Assembly: GCF_902859895.1 (NCBI RefSeq)
Contig: NZ_CADIKM010000037.1
Coordinates: forward strand, 1-40,285
Length of the DNA: 40,285 nt
Origin: Pararobbsia alpina
GTDB taxonomy: Bacteria > Pseudomonadota > Gammaproteobacteria > Burkholderiales > Burkholderiaceae
Direction of reading: 5' to 3'
The notes under the pieces were generated by a model. It made no database searches. It was not told the DNA's origin and saw nothing but the letters and a program-made list of their open reading frames with translations. Made by a program: the position numbers and the translations under genes. Within the stretch, counting starts at the first letter, position 1, and each line of letters opens with the position of its first letter. Shown piece by piece: positions 18,115 to 26,601 of the stretch.

Positions 18115-19325
18115 CAATGCGCTCCAGGCAGAGATGTCGCAGGCTGGACCGCCTGCGACGGAAGATCGGTGTGACCGACGCCGATATGAAGACCCAGCCG
18201 TTTCTGGACTTCGACCGGCGTCACAGAAGGCCGCGGCAATCCATCGGGCGAACCGGGACGCGTCAACAGGCAGCCAAAGCGCGCACCGCCGACGGGCGGT
18301 GCATCGAACAGGCGGTCGACCAGATCGAGGTCGTCGCCCTCGAGGGCGATCGCGTAACCACAGGCCGCGGCAATGCCGGCGAATGAAACATGTGCCGAGA
18401 CGGTCGCCTGTCCGCCCGTCGAATCGTGGGCCGCGTTATCGAGCAGAAGGTGCACGAGATTCGGCGGTCCGTAGGTGCCGAGCGTCGCCATCGCACCCAT
18501 GCGCATCAGCGCGGCGCCGTCGCCATCGAGCGCGACCACGCGCAGGTCCGGACGCGCCCGTGCGAGGCCCAGTGCTATCGTCGTCACGCAGCCCATCGAA
18601 CCGACCAGATAGAGCTGGTTCGCCCGATCGTCGAGCGCATAGAGCTCACGGCCACAGAAGCCCGTCGAAGCGAGCACCACGGTCGAATCGACCGGCGTAT
18701 GCGCGATCACGCGTTGCAGGGCATCACGCCGCGTCGGCAGACTATCGGGTGCGACACCCTGCAAGCGCGACTCGACCGATATGTGCGCAGCACGCGTACG
18801 CTCCGCCTGCGTCTTCAAGGGATACGATGTGACACTGCCCTTCTGCATCACGAGCGCATACGGCCGGCCCGTCGCGTCCATATGGGCTGTAGCCCGATCG
18901 AGCGCCGGGCCGATCGCCTCGGCCTCGGTCGGAAAGCTCTCCCATGGAATCTCCATGGTCTCGAGCATGGCGGGAGTGACGGGACCCATCAGCGCATGCT
19001 GGGGTTCGTCACTGACGCCGGGCTGGCCGCGCCACGTGACGATCAGCAGTTGCGGCAGGCGGAACGTCCAGGTCAGCGAAGTCAGCGGGCTCACCGCATT
19101 GCCGAGCCCCGAGTTCTGCATCATCGTCACGCCGCGCCTGCCCGCGAGGGTAACGCCCGCGATCAGCGCAACCGCGTCGCCTTCATTGGCCGCCGAGTAA
19201 TAGTGAAGCTTCTCGTCCTGCAGCACGTAGTTGATGAACGGCGTCAGATACGAGCACGGCACGCCCGCATACCAGTCGAAACCCCGCTCGCGTGCCGCAT
19301 CGACAAATTGATGCGCTTCAATCAT
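18114..19325 (-). CDS. ppd: phosphonopyruvate decarboxylase
   Basis: A 403-residue thiamin-diphosphate decarboxylase that turns phosphonopyruvate into phosphonoacetaldehyde, pulling the unfavourable PEP mutase reaction forward. The N-terminal domain has [18 protein letters not shown] and [14 protein letters not shown] (catalytic Glu). The middle has [15 protein letters not shown]. The C-terminal ThDP/Mg motif is [10 protein letters not shown] with [12 protein letters not shown]. The ATG at 19325 starts at the canonical N-terminus and overlaps the PEP mutase stop by 8 bp. A longer open frame to 19550 is only the overlap with that gene. Start and stop overlaps tie it tightly to its neighbours. 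Confidence 0.94.
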   Translation of the reverse strand: MIEAHQFVDAARERGFDWYAGVPCSYLTPFINYVLQDEKLHYYSAANEGDAVALIAGVTLAGRRGVTMMQNSGLGNAVSPLTSLTWTFRLPQLLIVTWRGQPGVSDEPQHALMGPVTPAMLETMEIPWESFPTEAEAIGPALDRATAHMDATGRPYALVMQKGSVTSYPLKTQAERTRAAHISVESRLQGVAPDSLPTRRDALQRVIAHTPVDSTVVLASTGFCGRELYALDDRANQLYLVGSMGCVTTIALGLARARPDLRVVALDGDGAALMRMGAMATLGTYGPPNLVHLLLDNAAHDSTGGQATVSAHVSFAGIAAACGYAIALEGDDLDLVDRLFDAPPVGGARFGCLLTRPGSPDGLPRPSVTPVEVQKRLGLHIGVGHTDLPSQAVQPATSLPGAH

Positions 19326-21045
19326 TGCCCTGCCCCGTACCCGAATCGGCAAACGGCGTCTGCGCGTGCGCAAAATCGGCGGCACGGCGCAAGTCTTCGA
19401 GATCGTTGACGTTGCGCCAGTGTCCGTGGACATACAGCACTTCGATCTGTTCGCCGGCCGCGACCAGCGCGTTGAGCAGCGCGGGCATATCGAGCTTGTC
19501 GAAATCCTTGCGCGCGCGCAGTTCCGCGACCTTCTGCTGAAGGCGTTCACGACCCTTGCCGCGTACGCTCAGAAGCCCGATCCACTGGCCGTCGACCCGC
19601 GCCGGTTCGATCGGATTCACGGCCGGGGCGACACGCTGCAACAGTACGCGCTGGCCGAACAGCTCGCGTGTGTCGGGGCTCGAGCAGAAGGCCAGATCGC
19701 GCGCGCCGCTGGCGGCGCCCGCTTCGTTACCGCTACCGTCGGCACCGGCCTGCGTGGCCGACGAATCGACCACGACGCAGAAGTCCGCTTCGGAATCGAG
19801 CAGGTCCCGCAGGATATAGCTGCGGAACAGCAGATCGCCATAGGAGATCACCGCGTCGTCGCGCAGCTTGTCGACCGCGCAGGCAAACGAGGCGAGCTCG
19901 CCGGTCTGCGCATGCCGTTCGTTGATCGCGAGCTTGATCCCCGCCGTGTCGATCGCGTCCGCGCGATAGCCGCCCACGACGGTAATGTCGTTCACGCCGT
20001 GCTTCTTGAAGCCGTCGACCAACCAGCGCAGCAGGGGCTTGCCGGCGACCGGCAGCATGACCTTCGGTTTGTCGGCGGTCAGCGTCTCGAGGCCGGCGCC
20101 GCGGCTCGCCGCGAGCACAACCGCCGCGCGTGGCGCTTGCGAGGCGCTCAGGTAGACACGCTCGGCTTCCGTGTATTCGTCCGCGTTCTGAAGACGGAAG
20201 ATCTCGTCGACCGAGGCAACCCGGTCTTCGACGTGGACGAGCGTCTCGCTGTCGTGAATCTCCTGCGCGACCGACTGCATCGCCGATGCCGCACCGCGGA
20301 TCAGATGATTGGCCCAGATCACCGTGCTGATGCCGGCCTTGCGGAACACATCGGTCGGCGTGCTGTAGTACTTGGTCGGCACGATCACGAGCGAGCCACG
20401 GCCGGCCCATTCGTGCGCGAATGCCAGAATCTCGTCAGGACGCGAGAGCTTGCTGTGGATCAGGATCGCATCGGCGCCGGCCCGACGATAGGCCTCGGCG
20501 CGCTTGAGCGCCTCCTCCATGCCCCAGCCCGCGATCAGTGCCTCGACGCGCGCGACGACGCAGAAGTCCGAATCATCCTGTGAATCCTTGCCGGCCTTGA
20601 TCTTGCCGCAGAATTCGTCGATCTCGGCCAGCGGCTGGCGTTCGCCGCCGATAAAGCTATTGGTCTTCGGAAACTGCTTGTCTTCGATGCACACGCCCGC
20701 GATGCCACGCTGCTCAAGCTTGCGGACCAGGCGGCGCATATTGTTGAAGTTGCCATAGCCGGTGTCGCCGTCGAGCAGGATCGGCAGATCGCTCGCATCG
20801 GCCATGAACTCGAGCATGTCGACCACCTGGGTCCAGCTCGCCTCATTGTTGTCGCGCACGCCGAACTGCGCGGAGATCGCCAGCCCCGAGCCCCAGATGC
20901 CCTTGAAGCCGGCCTCGCGGACGATCCGCGCGGACAAGCCATTGTGGGCTTCCATCAGGAATTCGAGTTCCTGGCTCAGCAGCATGTCGCGCAGCCGTTT
21001 GGCGCGCGAGGCGGACAAGGTGGTGAAGTTATCGGGGGCGTTCAT
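19318..21045 (-). CDS. pepM: phosphoenolpyruvate mutase fused to a nucleotidyltransferase-like domain
   Basis: A 575-residue two-domain protein. Residues about 12-300 are PEP mutase of the isocitrate lyase superfamily, with LLDGDTGYG (about 91-98, Mg site) and the diagnostic [11 protein letters not shown] (121-131). It forms the C-P bond of phosphonopyruvate. Residues about 307-575 resemble sugar-nucleotide-type nucleotidyltransferases: [17 protein letters not shown] (about 325-341), [12 protein letters not shown] and a C-terminal [13 protein letters not shown]. The nucleotide loop reads LAASRGAGL rather than the usual LAAGxGxRL, so the Arg is missing. Such fusions are known in phosphonate clusters. 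It overlaps the next upstream gene by 4 bp. Mutase call firm; activity of the second domain uncertain. Confidence 0.95.
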   Translation of the reverse strand: MNAPDNFTTLSASRAKRLRDMLLSQELEFLMEAHNGLSARIVREAGFKGIWGSGLAISAQFGVRDNNEASWTQVVDMLEFMADASDLPILLDGDTGYGNFNNMRRLVRKLEQRGIAGVCIEDKQFPKTNSFIGGERQPLAEIDEFCGKIKAGKDSQDDSDFCVVARVEALIAGWGMEEALKRAEAYRRAGADAILIHSKLSRPDEILAFAHEWAGRGSLVIVPTKYYSTPTDVFRKAGISTVIWANHLIRGAASAMQSVAQEIHDSETLVHVEDRVASVDEIFRLQNADEYTEAERVYLSASQAPRAAVVLAASRGAGLETLTADKPKVMLPVAGKPLLRWLVDGFKKHGVNDITVVGGYRADAIDTAGIKLAINERHAQTGELASFACAVDKLRDDAVISYGDLLFRSYILRDLLDSEADFCVVVDSSATQAGADGSGNEAGAASGARDLAFCSSPDTRELFGQRVLLQRVAPAVNPIEPARVDGQWIGLLSVRGKGRERLQQKVAELRARKDFDKLDMPALLNALVAAGEQIEVLYVHGHWRNVNDLEDLRRAADFAHAQTPFADSGTGQGND

Positions 21046-21818
21046 GGAGTCACCAACGGCAGGGGTTCAAGTTGGGGAAGGACTTCGCTGGCCGCGCGGA
21101 GGATGTCATTCGGAAAATCGATTTCGATCCAGGGGGCGCCGGTCACATCGGCGATGTCGAAGACATGCCGGGGCGTGCGGAATTGTTCGAGCAGCAGATC
21201 GCGTACCGCTTCTTCGTGCGGCAGGTTGGCCCGGCCGCCCTCGACATAGCCCGCGACGATTTCGGTAAGACGCCGCGCGGCCGCCTCGGTGAAACGGAAG
21301 AAGCCGACCGATTCGCCGATCGTGTCGTAGGCGAGGTTCGCGGCGACCTGCTTACGCAGCTCGACCGGCACGCCATCGCGCACGCAGAGCTTGACCGGTT
21401 CGTCACCCTCCTCGAAACCGCGGTCGATCAACAAGCGGTTCGCTTCGACACCCGTGACGAGCGGTTCGAGTATGCGCTCGTCGTAGAGGACGTCCGCGTC
21501 CATCAACAGCACGTCGCCGCCGGCCGTCAGCGCTTCGGCGACGGTATGGACGGTCAGCACGCTGCCGAGATCGTATTGAGGATTGATCACGATCGACGGC
21601 CGCGGGCTCCAGCCGATCCGGTCGAGCTCCGCGTCGACCTGCTGGTATTCGAAACCGAGGCCGAGTACGACCTCCACGACGCCGTGCGAACGCAGCAGGC
21701 GCAGATGCCGCTCGAGCAGCGTCATGCCGTCGAAGCGCAGCAGGCATTTCGGACTCTGTCGATCCCCGGTTTGCAACAAGCGTGAGCCGAGGCCCGCCGC
21801 GAGAATGATCGCGCGCAT
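21042..21818 (-). CDS. nucleotidyltransferase, probable CTP:phosphonate cytidylyltransferase
   Basis: A 258-residue stand-alone nucleotidyltransferase. The nucleotide loop LAAGLGSRL (residues 6-14) is intact, followed by SPKCLL (22-27) and a metal-binding [12 protein letters not shown] (D107, D109). The fold family includes LicC-type and PntC/Pcy-type cytidylyltransferases. Its 4-bp overlap with PEP mutase and the presence of a CDP-alcohol phosphatidyltransferase upstream suggest it makes CMP-AEP from CTP and AEP. GGGAG lies 8-9 nt upstream of the ATG at 21818. The function is inferred from motifs and neighbours; another nucleotide donor or acceptor is possible. Confidence 0.8.
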   Translation of the reverse strand: MRAIILAAGLGSRLLQTGDRQSPKCLLRFDGMTLLERHLRLLRSHGVVEVVLGLGFEYQQVDAELDRIGWSPRPSIVINPQYDLGSVLTVHTVAEALTAGGDVLLMDADVLYDERILEPLVTGVEANRLLIDRGFEEGDEPVKLCVRDGVPVELRKQVAANLAYDTIGESVGFFRFTEAAARRLTEIVAGYVEGGRANLPHEEAVRDLLLEQFRTPRHVFDIADVTGAPWIEIDFPNDILRAASEVLPQLEPLPLVTP

Positions 21819-22002
21819 GTGTGTTCTCCCTGTTTTGTACTGACGCGTGTGGCCGGCTATTCAGTGATATTCAAACAAGCAGCCGGACCGGCCACCCGGT
21901 TCGCCACTCATTAATGCTAATTATGGAAACCGGCCGGCGGGTGCACCGGCCATTCGACCGGCCCGCGGTCCCCGGGCACGGCCAATCGTTGCGGCTATGC
22001 GG
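21819..22002 (-). promoter_or_regulatory. leader/promoter region of the AEP operon with inverted repeats
   Basis: This 184-bp gap lies between hpnL and the cytidylyltransferase gene, both on the minus strand. GTGGCCGG (21849-21856) and CCGGCCAC (21888-21895) form a perfect 8-bp inverted repeat. Inside it CCGGCT (21853-21858) and AGCCGG (21881-21886) can pair instead, so two folds compete. An AT island lies further upstream (around 21911-21926). It could be an internal promoter or an attenuator that sets the ratio of the two gene blocks. Confidence 0.4.
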
Positions 22003-22995
22003 CTAGTCCGTGGTTTGCAGGCGCGCCACGCCGCGCCGCCACCCGCGTTCCGAAAAATGCAGGTAGACGAGACCCGGCAAGCCGAGCAGCAGTTCTCGCG
22101 CGCGCTTGATCAGCGACACGGCGAGCGCGGCTTCCGGTGGCAGGCCCACCAGCGGCGCGAGCAGCAGATACCCGCCCTCCTGAACGCCGAGCGCGCCGGG
22201 AATGGCAAAGGCCGCACCGCGAATCGCCTGCCCGAGGCTTTCGAGCATCAACGCGTCGCTCCAGTCGACCGGGTGGCCGATCAGGCGCAGCGCAAGCCAG
22301 ACTTCGAAGGTACCGACGACCCATCCGCTCAGGCTCAGCGCGAAGCTGGCGGCCACCTTCGCACGTTCGCGATACAGCGCGTGCACACGCGCATCGACCG
22401 CGGCGGCGCTGGTGAGCAGCAAGGACCAGTCGCGCCCTGCGCCAAACTTCGCAACCATCCGCGAGAGCCAGCCGAATAGTCCGCGACGCTGCGCGAGATA
22501 GAAACCGAAGATCATCGCGGCGAGCACGGCGGTCATGCTCGCGCCGGCCATCCAGAGCACATCGGTACTGTGCGAGACGGCGTGAACGCCGAGCACGAAC
22601 AGACCTGTCAGCGAGAACAAGACCTGCGCGGCGGTCTGCATCGTCGTGCTGATGGTGATCATCGAGGCCGCTTCAACGAGTGTCTCACCGAGCTGGGCGA
22701 GATGGCGAACCATCAGCACCGGTCCGCCGATCTGGCCGGCCGGCATGAGACTATTGACCGACTCGCCCGCCCAGCGTGCACGCAGCGCATCGGCGAAGGA
22801 CCGTTCGCGCGGGCCGAGGACGTGGATCGCCGCGGCGTCGAGCGCCAACGGCACGAGATGGAACCCCGCGACAGCGATCACCCAGAAGCCCGCGAGCGAC
22901 AGCGCCGATGCGAGAGGCGCGAAGCCCTGCCAGGCGAGCAAGCCGATGAACAGGGCCACCCCTAGCGACAACAACAGCCATGCCGCGCGCGTCAT
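22003..22995 (-). CDS. hpnL: HpnL-like integral membrane protein (LPG synthase TM/UPF0104 type)
   Basis: A 330-residue polytopic membrane protein with about eight hydrophobic segments, beginning AAWLLLSLGVALFIGLLAW. Family-like motifs are SLMPAGQIGGPVLMVRHLA and AIPGALGVQEGGYLLLA, the GALGxQEGG pattern of HpnL and related proteins. HpnL is named for hopanoid loci but has no proven activity; relatives share a fold with flippase-like lipid proteins. The ATG at 22995 overlaps the oxygenase stop as ATGA, so it is translationally coupled to the phosphonolipid genes. The longer open frame to 23283 is the oxygenase in another frame. A lipid flipping role is inference. Confidence 0.85.
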   Translation of the reverse strand: MTRAAWLLLSLGVALFIGLLAWQGFAPLASALSLAGFWVIAVAGFHLVPLALDAAAIHVLGPRERSFADALRARWAGESVNSLMPAGQIGGPVLMVRHLAQLGETLVEAASMITISTTMQTAAQVLFSLTGLFVLGVHAVSHSTDVLWMAGASMTAVLAAMIFGFYLAQRRGLFGWLSRMVAKFGAGRDWSLLLTSAAAVDARVHALYRERAKVAASFALSLSGWVVGTFEVWLALRLIGHPVDWSDALMLESLGQAIRGAAFAIPGALGVQEGGYLLLAPLVGLPPEAALAVSLIKRARELLLGLPGLVYLHFSERGWRRGVARLQTTD

Positions 22996-23756
22996 GCCGA
23001 CGAGGTCCGTTTGCCGAGCATCTGCCGGAACACCTGCCGGAAACCGAAATACGCGACTGCATCCTTCATATTGGAAATGAAACGCTGCCAGGGCCGCATA
23101 TGCGGGTTGGTCACGTATTCGAACGTCAGCGACACGCGCTGCTCGTTCGCGCGCAATGGCGTGATCCGGTGATGAAGCTTGTCGCCGTCGAAGAACACCA
23201 TGCCACCGGGGGGGATCTGCACTGCGTCTTCGACGATTGGCACGCCCGTCTCGCGCGTATGCAGCCGGTATTCGAGGAAACACGACGACTCATCGAGCAC
23301 GCCGAGCAGCAGCGTGTAACGGCGCCCTTCGTAATAGGAGGTGTCGTAATGCCAGCCGATATGATCGCCAGGCTTCGTATAGAAGTAGAGCGCGTAGGCG
23401 TGGGGATCGTTCTCGGGCGAAGGCTGGAGCGATTCGCCGCAAAGCGTCTCGAGCCAGCGGATCAGTACGGGCGATCGGTACAGTTCGGCGATCGCGGGCG
23501 CGAGTTCGTCTATCTTGTGGCGGCTCACGCTGCCACCCTGCTTGTGGCCTGGCAGGTAGTTGCGGTTGACCGCACCCTCGACCGCGCGCGTACCCGCGAT
23601 CAGGCTCGCGGTGACGTCTTCAGGCAGGAAGCGGTCGAGATACAGGAAAGCGCCCTGCTCACGAAACGTGTCGCGCGGTACGGGGCCTTGCAGCTCGGAC
23701 AGAATGCCCCCCCGCGGGGCTTCAGGCGCATTGTTCACTTCAGCGACAGCATTCAT
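22992..23756 (-). CDS. 2-oxoglutarate/Fe(II)-dependent oxygenase, prolyl-hydroxylase-like
   Basis: A 254-residue protein with the double-stranded beta-helix oxygenase signature. GWHYDTSYYEG gives HxD (H136, D138), FFDGDKLHHRITP gives the distal His (195/196), and Arg 207 in NEQRVSLTFEY is placed to bind 2-oxoglutarate. Members hydroxylate or otherwise oxidise unactivated carbons. It overlaps the CDP-alcohol phosphatidyltransferase by 4 bp upstream and hpnL by 4 bp downstream. The context suggests it oxidises the phosphonate head group, an acyl chain or another lipid part; the substrate cannot be read from sequence. No signal peptide, so cytoplasmic. Confidence 0.85.
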   Translation of the reverse strand: MNAVAEVNNAPEAPRGGILSELQGPVPRDTFREQGAFLYLDRFLPEDVTASLIAGTRAVEGAVNRNYLPGHKQGGSVSRHKIDELAPAIAELYRSPVLIRWLETLCGESLQPSPENDPHAYALYFYTKPGDHIGWHYDTSYYEGRRYTLLLGVLDESSCFLEYRLHTRETGVPIVEDAVQIPPGGMVFFDGDKLHHRITPLRANEQRVSLTFEYVTNPHMRPWQRFISNMKDAVAYFGFRQVFRQMLGKRTSSA

Positions 23757-24418
23757 CGGGCGCCCTCATAACCACCCGCTCGAGTCGCGCTCGCCGCGCG
23801 TCGCCTGACCCGCAGGAAGTCCCAGACGACCCAGAGGGCAAACAGCGGCGCACCGACCGCCGACGCGATCAGAAAGCCATACATACCATTGAACAGCGTG
23901 ACGAGCGGCATCAGGTACAGCACGTCTTCGGTCTCGAAGCCTGCAAGCGAGGCCTGCTTCGTACCCGCCTTGCCCTCGCGTTCCTCGATCAGCAGGCGCA
24001 GCGCGAAAATGAGCGCGACCGCCACGCCGGCCAACCAGCCGAGCAGGATCGGTGCGATGCGCAAGCCGCCGCCATAGGCGCCGAGGCCCGCGAGCGTGAC
24101 GTCGCCATACTGGCTACCGACGCCGATCCCGATGCCGACGAACAAGGCGACGGTCACCAAGGCATCGCAAGCCAAGTCGTAAAAATGACCGAAGCGGCTT
24201 GTTTTGCCGCTTACGCGCGCAAGCTCGCCATCCGTATGGTCGACGAAGTTCGACACTATGAGGAGCACGGCCCCGAGGTTCGCGAAACCATACCCGCCCA
24301 TGCTGAACGCGACGGCACAGGCTGTGCCGATCAGTAAGCGCAGCGTGGTCAGGTGGTTGGGCGTAATGCGGGGTGCTTGAGGGGTGTCACGAGCCAGCGG
24401 GCGAGTCTGGCATCCCAA
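23753..24418 (-). CDS. CDP-alcohol phosphatidyltransferase family protein
   Basis: An integral membrane enzyme of about 221 residues. The full family signature is present, DxxDGxxAR then GxxxDxxxD, spanning about residues 60-85 from DHTDGELAR to FYDLACD. These enzymes join a CMP-activated head group to an alcohol, or an alcohol to CDP-diacylglycerol. With a probable CMP-AEP synthase downstream, transfer of AEP to a lipid alcohol is the simplest reading. The start is uncertain: the frame is open to 24667 with no ATG near the conserved part. I chose TTG 24418, giving GCQTRPLARDTPQAPRITP; GTG near 24562 is an alternative. The stop overlaps the oxygenase start by 4 bp. Confidence 0.85.
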   Translation of the reverse strand: MGCQTRPLARDTPQAPRITPNHLTTLRLLIGTACAVAFSMGGYGFANLGAVLLIVSNFVDHTDGELARVSGKTSRFGHFYDLACDALVTVALFVGIGIGVGSQYGDVTLAGLGAYGGGLRIAPILLGWLAGVAVALIFALRLLIEEREGKAGTKQASLAGFETEDVLYLMPLVTLFNGMYGFLIASAVGAPLFALWVVWDFLRVRRRAASATRAGGYEGAR

Positions 24419-24603
24419 GGGCGAGCCGAATCGGGGGCAACGTATGTGCTGGCGGACTGCGGGTCCGGTATGTTTTTCATCCAGAAAATATATACCCCAG
24501 GAAGAAATCGTGCAGACCGCATCTTGCCAGAAGCGGTTCGGCGCGGCATCTGCTTTAAACACCCATTGCGCAGAGTGTCTCAATCTTGCGCAGGCGTTGA
24601 AGC
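24419..24603 (-). promoter_or_regulatory. upstream region of the phosphonolipid operon
   Basis: This 185-bp stretch lies between the last sugar-permease gene and the phosphatidyltransferase gene, all on the minus strand. It is AT-richer than its flanks and contains TATATATTTT on the minus strand near 24488-24498, a candidate -10 area. It is also open in the phosphatidyltransferase frame, so part of it could be coding if the true start is upstream. Confidence 0.35.
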
Positions 24604-25449
24604 TTAGCCCTTGACCGCGCCCGCCGAAAGCCCACCGACCAGAAACCGTTGGATATATACAAAACATAGCGCGACAGGGACCACGGCGAGCACCGACGCG
24701 GCCATCAGGCCGCCCCAGTCCGTCACGTGCGCACCGCGGAAAATCATGATGCCGGGGGTCAGCGTACGGCGCGCGTCGTCGTTGATCAGAACGTAGCCGA
24801 ACATGAACTCGTTCCAGGCCGCCACGAAGGCGAATGCGCCCGTCGCGACGATGCCAGGCACCGATAGCGGCAGCAGTACGCGCGCGATGAAGCTGAGCCG
24901 GCCGCAGCCGTCAATCTCGGCGGCGTCCTCGATTTCGCGCGGCACGGCGTCGAAGAAGCCCTTGAGCATGAAAGTCGCGAGCGGAATCATGAAGGTGCAG
25001 TAGACGATGATCAGCGACGCATAGGTGCTGAGCAGGTCGAGCTTCTGCATGAGCATGTAGATCGGCACGAGCAGCAGCACGCCCGGGATCATCTGCGAGA
25101 CGATCAGCGCTGCGCCCACCGAGCGCGCGGCGAGAAAGGTCGGCCAGCGGCTCAGGGCGTAGCTGCAGAACGTCGAGACAATGAGCGTGATGACCGTCGA
25201 GAACGAGGCGACGATCGCGCTGTTGCCGAAATAGCCGAGAAACGGGCTGTCGACGAGCACGTGGCGGAAATTGTCGAGCGTCGGATGTGCGATCAGGAAG
25301 CTCGGCGCGACGCTGCGGATTTCGTCGAGCGGCTTGAGTGCCGTGTCGAGCATCCACAGGAAGGGGAACAGGCAGAAAACCGCGAGCACGCCGAGCGTCA
25401 GATAGGTCAGCGCGGCACCCGTGAGCTGTTGCGTCTTGCCGATGATCAT
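24604..25449 (-). CDS. carbohydrate ABC transporter permease (MalG/LacG type)
   Basis: A 281-residue inner-membrane permease with about six transmembrane helices. The EAA loop that contacts the ATPase is visible as DAAEIDGCGRLSFIARVLLP, followed by a conserved PG pair. This is the MalG-like partner of the MalF-like protein encoded just upstream. The ATG at 25449 overlaps that gene's stop as ATGA. The frame is open to 25542, but that part is only the overlap. It is the last gene of the sugar-transport unit, and no ATP-binding subunit follows. Confidence 0.93.
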   Translation of the reverse strand: MIIGKTQQLTGAALTYLTLGVLAVFCLFPFLWMLDTALKPLDEIRSVAPSFLIAHPTLDNFRHVLVDSPFLGYFGNSAIVASFSTVITLIVSTFCSYALSRWPTFLAARSVGAALIVSQMIPGVLLLVPIYMLMQKLDLLSTYASLIIVYCTFMIPLATFMLKGFFDAVPREIEDAAEIDGCGRLSFIARVLLPLSVPGIVATGAFAFVAAWNEFMFGYVLINDDARRTLTPGIMIFRGAHVTDWGGLMAASVLAVVPVALCFVYIQRFLVGGLSAGAVKG

Positions 25450-26411
25450 CGCGCACCCCCTTTCGAACGCCGCATGACGCCGTAGTAGTAGACAAAGAAC
25501 GCCGTCGCCATGAAGCCCATCGACATGCTCGCAAGCGCGCACGCTGCGCCGATGTCATAGTCCTGCATCGCATAGCGATAGATCATGATCGGCAAGGTCA
25601 GCGAGGCATTGAGCGGGCCGCCTTCGGTCATCACCCAGATGAAATCGAAGTTGATCGCGGTCCAAATGACATGGATGAAGATCAGCGTGAACGATACCGT
25701 CTTGAGGTGAGGCATCGTGATCGCGAAAAAACGCCGAATCGGCCCCGCGCCGTCGATCGCAGCCGCCTCGTGGAGTTCGGGCGGCACGGCTTGCAATGCC
25801 GCGAGCAGGCTGATCGTATAGAACGGAAAACTGCGCCAGATATTGACGAAGGTCACCGTGAACAACGCCGTGCCCATGTCGCCGAGCCAGAAATGCGGCT
25901 TGTCGAGCACGCCGAGCTTGACGAGCCAGAGGTTGATCACGCCATAGTCGGGCGTGAGCATCCAGGTCCAGTCGAGCCCCGCCACGACGATCGGGATCAC
26001 CCACGGGATGATGATCACGCCGCGAAAGATCGCCCTGCCCCGGATCGGCTGCGCGAGCGCCACGGCCGACAACAGCCCGAGCGCGTATTCGCCGGCGACC
26101 GACACGCCCGTCCATATCGAGGTATTGCGTAGCGCGGGCCAGAACTGATCGTCGTCGAGAATCGTCCGGTAGTTCTCGAGCCCGGCGAAACCCGCGACCG
26201 TCGGATTGGTCAGGCTTGCGAACTGAAGGCTGCGCCATAGCACGCTGAGCAGCGGAAAGGCGATCAGGATCAGGAAGAACAATGCCGCGGGCGCGACGAA
26301 GAACCAGGCGGTGCGCCGCATCTGAGCGGCGCGGCTGCGGATTTTCGGTGCCGTGCGGGCCGCATCGCGTGCCGGCACGCCAACGGCTGCATCGAGCGCT
26401 GCTCGTCTCAT
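25446..26411 (-). CDS. carbohydrate ABC transporter permease (MalF/UgpA type)
   Basis: About 321 residues from the ATG at 26411. A basic N-terminal tail precedes the first helix (WFFVAPAALFFLILIAFPLL), and five further helices follow. The EAA motif is EAAAIDGAGPIRRFFAITMP. It pairs with the MalG-like permease, whose start it overlaps by 4 bp. The start is uncertain: no good ribosome-binding site precedes 26411, and ATGs at 26321 or 26465 are possible. A 190-bp gap separates it from the binding-protein gene. It acts in the inner membrane as half of the sugar channel. Confidence 0.9.
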   Translation of the reverse strand: MRRAALDAAVGVPARDAARTAPKIRSRAAQMRRTAWFFVAPAALFFLILIAFPLLSVLWRSLQFASLTNPTVAGFAGLENYRTILDDDQFWPALRNTSIWTGVSVAGEYALGLLSAVALAQPIRGRAIFRGVIIIPWVIPIVVAGLDWTWMLTPDYGVINLWLVKLGVLDKPHFWLGDMGTALFTVTFVNIWRSFPFYTISLLAALQAVPPELHEAAAIDGAGPIRRFFAITMPHLKTVSFTLIFIHVIWTAINFDFIWVMTEGGPLNASLTLPIMIYRYAMQDYDIGAACALASMSMGFMATAFFVYYYGVMRRSKGGAR

Positions 26412-26601
26412 GAGGATTCGTCCAGTTCGTTCAAGCACAGACTTCCGCAGCTCATACGATCGCATCGCCCGGCATCCGGGCCACCATGCGGGGTCACCAT
26501 TCGGCCCCAACCCCGGCGTGACAAACCGACAGCATCGGCAACGGCGAACCGCCGCACCACCGGGAAGCCGGATGCCCGTGCAGCATCCGAAGCCGCCGCC
26601 C
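26412..26601 (-). other. intercistronic gap with small hairpin, sugar operon
   Basis: The 190 bp between the binding-protein stop and the permease start contain CCCGG (26468-26472) and CCGGG (26476-26480), a short perfect inverted repeat. Such gaps often hold RNA structures that keep binding-protein transcript levels above those of the permeases. No gene is seen here. Confidence 0.35.

Noticed and set aside
843-24418. Many long reading frames on the strand opposite the real genes (for example across shc, hpnN, pepM and dxs)
   Set aside because: They arise from high third-position GC, show Arg/Ala-rich low-complexity translations and no family motifs, and overlap genes with clear catalytic signatures.
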